Source: Ensifer adhaerens (GTDB lineage: Bacteria; Pseudomonadota; Alphaproteobacteria; Rhizobiales; Rhizobiaceae). Taken from it: a DNA stretch of 64,000 nucleotides. Under the pieces are notes generated by a model that saw nothing but the letters and a program-made list of their open reading frames with translations, did no database searches and was not told the origin of the DNA. The stretch is taken from NCBI RefSeq assembly GCF_013283195.1, contig NZ_JABEKT010000004.1:332452-396451 (forward strand), written 5' to 3'. Below are positions 57,573-64,000 of this stretch, in pieces (position 1 is the first letter of the stretch; the number at the start of each line of letters is the position of its first letter). A program made the translations under genes and the position numbers.

Positions 57573-57984
57573 GAATGCCCTAATTCAGCTAATGGGTCCT
57601 GCAAATAAACGTCGTTTGCTGCCAAGCTGCAAGCCCTTTACGGTGAACTCATGTCGGCACCCCGTTTTGTCGGGGCATGGCCACCAACACATCGAGGTTT
57701 TGCCTCTCGTACATGCCCCCTGTGGAGGATCCAACCATGTGTCGTCTCCGCTGAACGCCCATCAGCCACGCGCCCTGCACATGTCGCACCGTCATGCCTG
57801 CGTGGATCGCCGCCGCGAACAAAAGCGGCATGTTGCGGGCTTTGGCGGCGAAGGCGGACGACGCTCCCCCTGATGGAATAGACGAAACACCGGGCTCCTG
57901 AGCCTCGCCCGCCACCGGCGCATCGCCTTCACGCAACAGGTCTGCGCATGCCAGCCGCTCCCTTGAGCAGCGGATGGCGAAGCC
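57573..57984. promoter_or_regulatory. ampR/PBP divergent region
   Basis: 412 bp without a convincing ORF between divergent genes. A strong dyad GCAAA-T-AAACG-T-CGTTT-GC lies at 57601-57619, 29 bp before the ampR start and a good candidate for AmpR binding. A small hairpin CCCCG-TTTTGT-CGGGG lies at 57660-57675. I see no strict T-N11-A box at the right place. Confidence 0.5.
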
Positions 57985-60474
57985 ATGTCCTTCGAACCCC
58001 GAAAGTCGCCCACGTCCGCCATGAAATTCACTGCAAACCTGTTCGCCACCCTGATCAACCTTGCAACGCTTCTCGGCGTCGGGCTGGCATTTTGCGTGGC
58101 CGCCCTGACACGTGACCTGCCTGACCATCGGGCGCTGGCGACCTGGGAGCCGGCGGTCACCACACGACTTTATGCCGGCGATGGCGCGATGATCGCGCAG
58201 TATGCGCGGGAACGCCGGTTGTTCCTGCCGATCGGCGCCATGCCGGCGCGGGTCAAGCAGGCATTCCTTTCCGCCGAGGACAAGAACTTCTACCTTCATC
58301 CCGGCATCGACGTGGCGAGCCTTGCCACCGCGCTCTGGTCGAACGTCGCCAACTACGGCTCCGGCCGGCGCATGATCGGCGGCTCGACGATCACACAGCA
58401 GATCGCCAAGAACTTCCTGCTGTCTTCCGATCGGACAGTGGAGCGCAAGCTGCGCGAAGCGATCCTGTCGATCCGCATCGACCAGACCTATTCCAAGGAG
58501 CGCATCCTCGAACTCTATCTCAACGACATCTATCTCGGTCTCGGCGCCTACGGGATCGCGCAGGCCGCGCTGACCTATTTCGACAAGCCGGTCGATCAGC
58601 TGACGGTGGCCGAGGCGGCCTATCTCGCCGCCCTTCCGAAAGCTCCGAACAACTACGACCCGTACCGCCATCCGGATCGCGCCGTGACCCGGCGCGACTG
58701 GGTCATCGAGCAGATGCGCCGCAACGGCGTCATCGATGCCGACGTTGCGGCGGCAGCGACCGCTTCGCCGCTCGGCATCAAGCCGAAGCGGCAGGAGGCA
58801 TCCGCCGACAAGGCGGACTACTTTACCGAGGAGGTACGCCGCCAGCTCGGCACCCGCTATGGCGACGCTGCCCTTTACACCGCCGGACTTTCGGTGCGCA
58901 CGACCCTCGATCCACGGCTGCAGCAAGCCGCCATGCGGGCGTTGCGAAAGGGGCTTGTCGCCTACGACCAGGCAAAAGGTTACAGGGGACCGATCGCCCG
59001 CCTGCCCTCGCTTGACGGATGGCAGCAGGCGCTCGCAGAGCGCCAGCCTCTTTCGGACGTGCCGGAATGGCAGCTGGCTGTCGTCCTCTCCACCGCCAAG
59101 GACAAGGCTGAGCTTGGCCTCAGGCCGACAGGAACAGACGCATCGGCAGCGTCCGCGCCGATGGCCACGATCAGCCGTGACCACTCAGCCTGGGCCTTGT
59201 GCCGGCTTAGCGAAGGCAGGCGCCGCTGTGCCACCTCGCTCAAGGATGTGCTGTCGCCGGGCGACGTTGTCTATCTCGAGAAACTGGAAACGGGTTACGC
59301 CCTGCGCCAGCCGCCGCAGGTACAGGGAGCGCTGGTCTCGATGGATCCGAACACCGGGCGTGTACTTGCGGTCGCCGGCGGCTTTTCCTATGCGCAATCG
59401 GAATTCAACCGCGCGACCCAGGCCTATCGTCAGCCCGGCTCATCGTTCAAGCCGTTCGTCTACGCGGCAGCTCTCGACACCGGCTACGCGCCGACCACGC
59501 TCGTCATGGACGCGCCGATCGCCATTCCCGATGGCACCGGCAAGACATGGCGGCCGAAGAACTACGACGGGCGCTTCAGCGGTCCCTCGACCCTGCGCAC
59601 CGGACTTGAGAACAGTCGCAACCTGATGACCGTTCGCCTTGCCCGCCATCTGGGCATGGATCTTGTCGCCGACTATGGCAAACGCTTCGGCATCTACGAC
59701 GAGTTGCGCACCTACCTGCCGATGGCGCTCGGCGCCGGCGAAACCACGCTGCTCAGGCTCGTATCCGCCTATGCCGTCATCGCCAATGGCGGCAAGGCCA
59801 TCAATCCCTCGATGATCGACCGCGTCCAGGACCGCTACGGCCGCACGATCTACCGACAAGATGTCCGCCAGTGCCCGGACTGCAACGCGCTCTCCTGGAA
59901 AGATCAGGAGGAGCCCGATCTCGTCGATACCAGGGACTATGTGCTCGACCCAATGACGGCCTATCAGATCACCTCGATGATGCGCGGCGTGGTGGAGCGC
60001 GGCACGGCCCGGAATGTCGCCACGCTGGGGGTCCCGATTGCCGGCAAGACAGGAACGACCAACGACGAGAAGGACGTCTGGTTCGTGGGCTTCACCCCCA
60101 ACATCGTCACCGGCGTCTTCCTCGGCTACGACACGCCGAAGCCGATGGGCTACGGCGAGACCGGCGGCGGGCTGGCCGCCCCGATTTTCATCGACTTCAT
60201 GAAGGTCGCGCTTCAGGGAAAGCCAGCGGCTGAATTTCGCCCGCCCACCGGCATGTCCTTCCAGATGGTCGACCGCAAGACGGGACGGCCGGCCGAGGAA
60301 GGCACGCCGGGCGCCATCGTCGAAGCCTTCAAGCCTGGGACCGGTCCCTGCGACGGCAACTGTACCATCATCGACGACCGGGAGATCGCCGAGTTGCCAG
60401 CCACTGAAGCCGACAAGGGACTCTCTCCCGATCTGCGGGAAAAGCTGCTCAGCAATACCGGCGGGCTCTACTGA
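57985..60474 (+). CDS. Bifunctional penicillin-binding protein 1A (transglycosylase/transpeptidase)
   Basis: 829 residues. Membrane anchor at about 20-42. The GT51 transglycosylase domain has catalytic E98 in SAEDKNF and GGSTITQQIAKNFLL. An OB-like insert follows. The transpeptidase domain has S486-S-F-K489 (PGSSFKPF), S544-R-N546 and K688-T-G. Both catalytic sites are intact. It polymerises and cross-links peptidoglycan in the periplasm. It is 1 bp from the next PBP gene and divergent from ampR. No gene for an outer-membrane activator is nearby. Confidence 0.9.
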   Translation: MSFEPRKSPTSAMKFTANLFATLINLATLLGVGLAFCVAALTRDLPDHRALATWEPAVTTRLYAGDGAMIAQYARERRLFLPIGAMPARVKQAFLSAEDKNFYLHPGIDVASLATALWSNVANYGSGRRMIGGSTITQQIAKNFLLSSDRTVERKLREAILSIRIDQTYSKERILELYLNDIYLGLGAYGIAQAALTYFDKPVDQLTVAEAAYLAALPKAPNNYDPYRHPDRAVTRRDWVIEQMRRNGVIDADVAAAATASPLGIKPKRQEASADKADYFTEEVRRQLGTRYGDAALYTAGLSVRTTLDPRLQQAAMRALRKGLVAYDQAKGYRGPIARLPSLDGWQQALAERQPLSDVPEWQLAVVLSTAKDKAELGLRPTGTDASAASAPMATISRDHSAWALCRLSEGRRRCATSLKDVLSPGDVVYLEKLETGYALRQPPQVQGALVSMDPNTGRVLAVAGGFSYAQSEFNRATQAYRQPGSSFKPFVYAAALDTGYAPTTLVMDAPIAIPDGTGKTWRPKNYDGRFSGPSTLRTGLENSRNLMTVRLARHLGMDLVADYGKRFGIYDELRTYLPMALGAGETTLLRLVSAYAVIANGGKAINPSMIDRVQDRYGRTIYRQDVRQCPDCNALSWKDQEEPDLVDTRDYVLDPMTAYQITSMMRGVVERGTARNVATLGVPIAGKTGTTNDEKDVWFVGFTPNIVTGVFLGYDTPKPMGYGETGGGLAAPIFIDFMKVALQGKPAAEFRPPTGMSFQMVDRKTGRPAEEGTPGAIVEAFKPGTGPCDGNCTIIDDREIAELPATEADKGLSPDLREKLLSNTGGLY

Positions 60475-60475
60475 T

Positions 60476-62215
60476 ATGGTTCAACGCATTTCATCACGCG
60501 CGGATCGCCGCAAGCGCATCGCCTTTCTGATCGCCGTCTTTGTCGTCGTGTTCCTGACGATGCTCGGGCGCCTCGTCCAGCTCGGCACGGCCGAGATCGA
60601 GACCACCGGTTATGTGCCGAAGCGCCCGTCCGTCGGCCGCCCTTCGATCCTGGACCGGAACGGCAACCTGCTGGCGATCGATGTCCCGAGCTCCGGCGTC
60701 TATGCTGAGCCCCGCTTCATCGTCGACGCTGATGAGGCGGTCGAAAAGCTGACGGCCATTTTCCCCGATCTAGATTCCCGCGAGTTGCATCAGCGCCTGA
60801 AAAGCAAGGCGCCCTTTGCCTGGATCAAGCGCCAGGTCACGCCGGCGCAGGAACAGGCGCTTTGGGATGCCGGCATTCCGGCGGTTGGTTTCCAGCGCGA
60901 AAAGCGGCGCGTCTACCCGAACGGTTCGCTTGCCGCCCACGTGCTTGGCACCGTCGATATCGACAATATCGGCATCGCCGGCATCGAAAAGTGGATCGAG
61001 ACGCAGGGGCTCGACGTGCTGCGCCAGACGGGCATGGATCTCTCCCATCAGAACCTGCAGCCTGTCACCCTGACGCTCGATATCCGCATCCAGCACGCGC
61101 TGCAGATCGAGCTTGCCAAGGCGATCGAAAAGTTCAAGGCAAAGGCCGGCGCCGGGCTGGTGCTCGATATCACCAATGGCGAAGTCCTGGCGCTGGCCTC
61201 CGCTCCGGATTTCGACCCGAACAATCCCGCCGATGCTCTGAAGCCGGACCGCATCAACCGCATTGCCGCGGCTACCTTCGAGATGGGATCGACGTTCAAG
61301 GCGCTGACCACGGCCATGGCGCTCGATTCCGGTCAGTTCGACATCCGCTCGGTGATCGACGCCAGCAAGCCACTCGCCTTCGGCCGGTTCCGCATCCGCG
61401 ACTATCTCGGCAAGTATCGGCCACTCAGCCTGCCGGAAGCCTTCATCTATTCCTCCAACATCTCGATGGCGAAGATGGCGATTGCGCTCGGACCGGAGAA
61501 CTTCCGCGCCTTTCTCTCGCGTTTCGGACAAATGTCGCGGCTGACGACCGAGTTGCCGGAAAGCGCCCGTCCGCAGCTGCCGCGCTCCTGGGGACAGATC
61601 GATACGGCAACCGCCTCCTACGGCCACGGCATTGCGGTGACACCGCTCCAGGCAAGCATTGCCGTTGCAGCCCTCGTCAACGGCGGTCGCCTGATCAGGC
61701 CGACGCTGATCAAGGGCTCCGATGTCGAGGAGCGGCTCCTTGCCACTGACCTCATCAAGCCCGAAACCGGCGAGGCCATGCGCTTTCTGCTTCGCCTCAA
61801 TGCCAGGACCGGTTCGGCTCGAAAGGCCGAGGTTAAGGGCTACTTCATCGGCGGCAAGACCGGCACGGCCGAAAAGGTCGTCGGTGGGCGCTATGCCAAG
61901 GATCTCAACCTCACGTCCTTCATGGGCGTCGTGCCGGCAGATAATCCACGCTACCTGCTGCTGACCATCCTGGACGAGCCCAAGGGCCTGCCGGAAACCT
62001 ACGGCTTTCGCACCTCCGGCTGGAATGCGGCGCCGCTCGGCGGCGCTGTTTTCGAGCGCATTCTGCCGATGATGAACCTGATGCCGACATTCGAGGTTCG
62101 CGACGTCACATTTCCTTCGATTGCGGCCCAGAATGCCTATGGCTCCGAGCTGTTCTCCGGCCCGAACCGGGGAGAGCACGCAGACCCGGCAATGCCGTTG
62201 GGCACTCCTTTGTAG
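60476..62215 (+). CDS. FtsI/PBP3-like peptidoglycan transpeptidase (class B PBP)
   Basis: 579 residues. Membrane anchor at about 14-35 (IAFLIAVFVVVFLTMLGRLVQLG), dimerisation domain (GRPSILDRNGNLLAIDVPSSGVYAEP), and transpeptidase with S272-T-F-K275, S326-S-N328 and K461-T-G. Complete catalytic set. Not within a cell-division (dcw) cluster: no mur, ftsL or mraW genes around, so it is likely an additional FtsI paralogue. It starts 1 bp after the PBP1A stop, so the two are co-expressed, forming a glycosyltransferase-plus-transpeptidase pair. Confidence 0.88.
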   Translation: MVQRISSRADRRKRIAFLIAVFVVVFLTMLGRLVQLGTAEIETTGYVPKRPSVGRPSILDRNGNLLAIDVPSSGVYAEPRFIVDADEAVEKLTAIFPDLDSRELHQRLKSKAPFAWIKRQVTPAQEQALWDAGIPAVGFQREKRRVYPNGSLAAHVLGTVDIDNIGIAGIEKWIETQGLDVLRQTGMDLSHQNLQPVTLTLDIRIQHALQIELAKAIEKFKAKAGAGLVLDITNGEVLALASAPDFDPNNPADALKPDRINRIAAATFEMGSTFKALTTAMALDSGQFDIRSVIDASKPLAFGRFRIRDYLGKYRPLSLPEAFIYSSNISMAKMAIALGPENFRAFLSRFGQMSRLTTELPESARPQLPRSWGQIDTATASYGHGIAVTPLQASIAVAALVNGGRLIRPTLIKGSDVEERLLATDLIKPETGEAMRFLLRLNARTGSARKAEVKGYFIGGKTGTAEKVVGGRYAKDLNLTSFMGVVPADNPRYLLLTILDEPKGLPETYGFRTSGWNAAPLGGAVFERILPMMNLMPTFEVRDVTFPSIAAQNAYGSELFSGPNRGEHADPAMPLGTPL

Positions 62216-62228
62216 CTGGCCGGACCAC

Positions 62229-62639
62229 CTAGAGCGCAGAGACGCGAGCTGCGGCCTGATATCCCGCGGTTGCGGCAATCGCGGTCAAGGCCGCGCCCCA
62301 GATCATGTCGACGATCGTCAGCGTCAGCGACCAATTGCGAAGCGTCGCCAGATTGCTGAGGTCGTATGTGCCATAAGCGACGAGCCCGAGGACGGCCCCT
62401 GCCATCAGCGCAGTGGTCCAGCTTCCGGCCTGGAGTGCTGGAGATACCGCGAAGTAGACGATGCCGGCCACGTAAATTACGTAGAAAGCGCCCGCGGCGG
62501 CGAAATTGGGCTGGTCAAGCAGCAACCCGCCCAAGCGCTCGCGATAGAACCCCGATGCGACACGCGTGAGCCACAGAAAATCCAGCACCAAAAACACGAA
62601 TGCGGTGGCGAGGTATGCGGCGACGTGCACCAGCATCAA
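62229..62639 (-). CDS. DUF2177 family membrane protein
   Basis: 136 residues with four membrane segments (AAYLATAFVFLVLDFLWLTRV, FAAAGAFYVIYVAGIVYFAV, WTTALMAGAVLGLVAYGTYDLSN, LTIVDMIWGAALTAIAATAGY). The DFLWLTRV and YGTYDLSNLATLRNW pattern is that of DUF2177. It lies 28 bp after the ChrR-like gene in the same direction, so it is probably the third gene of the sigma-factor operon and a likely target. Function unknown. Confidence 0.75.
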   Translation of the reverse strand: MMLVHVAAYLATAFVFLVLDFLWLTRVASGFYRERLGGLLLDQPNFAAAGAFYVIYVAGIVYFAVSPALQAGSWTTALMAGAVLGLVAYGTYDLSNLATLRNWSLTLTIVDMIWGAALTAIAATAGYQAAARVSAL

Positions 62640-62667
62640 ATCTGCTCCCGTCGGATAGGCCGATCGC

Positions 62668-63336
62668 TCATATGCCGAGCACCGGCTGGATGAGCCGGAC
62701 CAACCAGCTCTTGAATTTCAAGGGCGCATCGGTGACTGCAAGGCAAATGCAATCCTCACCTTCGCTTGCCAGAGGTTGATGCGTCAGGCTGGCATCGGCC
62801 TCTTCCAGATCGCCGCGCGCAAAGACATCGCTGCCGTCGCGGAAACTTCCGGCGAGCACGAGGGTCAACTCCTGCCCCGCGTGACCATGCTCAGGCACAG
62901 GCTTGCCGGCCGGAATCCTGAGCAGTCTTGCAATGGTGCTGGTATCGGCCAACCGGATCGGGATCTGGTAAGCCCCCATCCCGAGCGAGCGCCATTTGAG
63001 GCTGTCGATATCGCCGCCGAGATAAGAACGCAGCGGCTCCGGCAAGATGGGCTCGGCACGGCCCGCCTGTCGATGGTCTTCCATTGGCTGCGACACGCGC
63101 ACGTCTGCCTTGTCCATCCGTCTGCGCATGCGTGCCCAGGCATCGTCGGATGCGGCACCCGTCGATATGTTTTCGAGAAGCGCTCCGCCGATCGTCTCCA
63201 TCTTCGACAGGCGTTGGCGACAAGACGGGCAAAGCGCAAGATGCGTCGCAACCGCGAGGCTCCAGCCTTCCGCCAGCTCGCCCGAAGCGTAGCGCAGCAG
63301 CAACTCGTCGCTAATGTGGTGGTTGATCGACATCAT
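62668..63336 (-). CDS. chrR: ChrR-type zinc anti-sigma factor
   Basis: 222 residues in two parts. The N-terminal anti-sigma domain has the zinc motif H-x3-C-x2-C (HLALCPSCR) with an upstream His (HHISDELLLRYASGELAEGW). The C-terminal half is a cupin (MGAYQIPIRLADTSTIARLLRIPAGKPVPEHGHAGQELTLVLAGSFRDGSDVFARGD) with metal ligands HGH and E. This is the ChrR plan. It holds the sigma factor inactive until singlet oxygen or organic peroxide releases it. It overlaps the sigma gene by 4 bp (63333-63336). Confidence 0.9.
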   Translation of the reverse strand: MMSINHHISDELLLRYASGELAEGWSLAVATHLALCPSCRQRLSKMETIGGALLENISTGAASDDAWARMRRRMDKADVRVSQPMEDHRQAGRAEPILPEPLRSYLGGDIDSLKWRSLGMGAYQIPIRLADTSTIARLLRIPAGKPVPEHGHAGQELTLVLAGSFRDGSDVFARGDLEEADASLTHQPLASEGEDCICLAVTDAPLKFKSWLVRLIQPVLGI

Positions 63337-63899
63337 CGCTCCTCCAGTGCCGCGCGCAGCTTGGCAAAGGCAAGACGGATACGTGACTTCACCGTGCCGA
63401 GCGGGATCGAGAGCGCCTCGGCAATGGCACTGTGGGAGCTGTCCTCGTAGAAGGAACGTTTCAGAAGATCGAGCTGCTCGGCCGGCAAAGCCGCCATCGC
63501 GCGGCGCAGCCGCTCGGCCTCCTGAAACGCCTCAAACGCCTTGTCGGCAGGCGCCGCATCGTCCTGAACGAAGGCGGGATCATTGAGGTCGAACTCCGGT
63601 CGCTTCGTCCGGCGGTAGACATCGACCCGCACGTTGCGGGCAATCGTATAGATCCAGGTCGAGACAGTGCCACGCGAAGGCTCGAACTGGGCAGCCTTGT
63701 TCCACACGACCATCATGGTTTCCTGCATCAGTTCCTCGGCGGCGGTGCCATCCCTGGAAAGGCGCGCCATGTAGGCCTTGACGCGCGGCGCGTAGTGGCG
63801 AAACAGCACCTCGAAGGCCTCGACATCCCGGTTCAGCCCGACCGAAACAAGCAGGCCGGACATGTCGTCCGTGGGCTGTTCCTGATCGCTTTCATCCAT
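63333..63899 (-). CDS. rpoE: ECF sigma factor, RpoE type paired with ChrR
   Basis: 188 residues. Region 2 (FEVLFRHYAPRVKAYMARLSRDGTAAEELMQETMMVVWNKAAQF…STWIYTIARNVRVDVYRR) and region 4 (AMAALPAEQLDLLKRSFYEDSSHSAIAEALSIPLGTVKSRIRLAFAKLRAAL) are intact. Pairing with a ChrR anti-sigma factor makes it the oxidative-stress type. Its own promoter should lie in the last 100 bp, where I could not identify an autoregulated -35/-10 pair. It heads an operon with chrR and the DUF2177 gene. Confidence 0.9.
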   Translation of the reverse strand: MDESDQEQPTDDMSGLLVSVGLNRDVEAFEVLFRHYAPRVKAYMARLSRDGTAAEELMQETMMVVWNKAAQFEPSRGTVSTWIYTIARNVRVDVYRRTKRPEFDLNDPAFVQDDAAPADKAFEAFQEAERLRRAMAALPAEQLDLLKRSFYEDSSHSAIAEALSIPLGTVKSRIRLAFAKLRAALEER

Positions 63900-64000
63900 G
63901 CGCGTGCGCCTGCTCCCGCTTTTCGGCCAAGCCTCGGCGAGACGATCCGGACTTGGCTTCCGCTCGTTTTCGCATGGCGCCGCAAGGATGGGAACAGCGA

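Noticed and set aside
57578-57596. CCC-TAAT…TAAT-GGG as a LysR T-N11-A box of AmpR
   Set aside because: TAAT is repeated directly and not inverted, and no T and A are 11 bp apart in symmetry. The dyad at 57601-57619 is the better candidate.
57649-59184. Long minus-strand ORF of 511 codons opposite the PBP1A gene
   Set aside because: It is the mirror of a conserved gene with intact motifs and has no family pattern or ribosome-binding site. Long antisense ORFs are common in GC-rich DNA.
1-64000. CRISPR array, rRNA or tRNA genes
   Set aside because: No regularly spaced repeats and no tRNA or rRNA-like sequence were noticed on reading. A covariance-model scan was not possible.

Overview
The window is GC-rich alphaproteobacterial chromosome or megaplasmid DNA, almost certainly from the Rhizobiaceae and most likely Sinorhizobium/Ensifer. 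The evidence is a eukaryote-type glutamine synthetase (GlnII) with a sigma-54 promoter, AapJQM-type amino-acid transport genes, a RIME-like rhizobial intergenic palindrome, a RirA-type iron box, and many tightly packed ABC-transporter operons. This taxonomy is inferred from gene content and no search was run.

Layout. 1-1085: end of a dipeptide/oligopeptide ABC operon. About 1.26-12.4 kb: an integrated mini-phage or satellite-like element. It has a P4-type integrase plus small genes on the + strand. On the - strand it has one long block: a RepA-like AAA ATPase, four small unknown genes, an HK97-type major capsid protein, two small proteins, an HK97-gp10-like protein, and a tape-measure protein carrying an M15 peptidase domain. 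No terminase, portal, protease or lysis gene is visible. Its control region (11.77-12.24 kb) holds a possible 70-nt antisense RNA, a 10-bp-period iteron-like array and five palindromes. 12.5-18.5 kb: glnII, a MocR-type regulator divergent from an EamA exporter, and a LysR regulator divergent from an NmrA-family reductase and a DUF2798 protein.

18.7-29.7 kb: a coherent locus for uptake and breakdown of D-amino-acid-containing peptides. It encodes an M19 dipeptidase, a five-gene peptide ABC transporter, an S12 D-aminopeptidase, a LysR regulator, a D-amino-acid aminotransferase and a DmpA-type aminopeptidase. 29.8-38.1 kb: a TonB-like DUF930 protein, an aapJQM paralogue operon without its ATPase, a BaiN-type flavoprotein and an ABC exporter. 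38.5-48.4 kb: a PgtC/PgtB/PgtA-like sensory system (periplasmic sensor, histidine kinase, sigma-54 activator) next to an AfuABC-like transporter. Between the two lie a near-perfect sigma-54 promoter and two tandem upstream activator sites. A histidine phosphatase follows. 48.5-53.9 kb: a diguanylate cyclase, a TonB-dependent siderophore receptor with an iron-box candidate, and an AraC regulator.

54.4-62.2 kb: a cell-wall and beta-lactam region with a B3-type metallo-beta-lactamase, a polysaccharide deacetylase, an AmpR-type regulator, and a tandem bifunctional PBP1A and FtsI-like PBP pair divergent from ampR. 62.2-64.0 kb: a DUF2177 membrane protein and an RpoE-ChrR sigma/anti-sigma pair. The most unusual items are the packaging-less capsid element with its plasmid-like control region, the AmpR-PBP arrangement, and the Pgt-like sensor driving an Afu-like importer.
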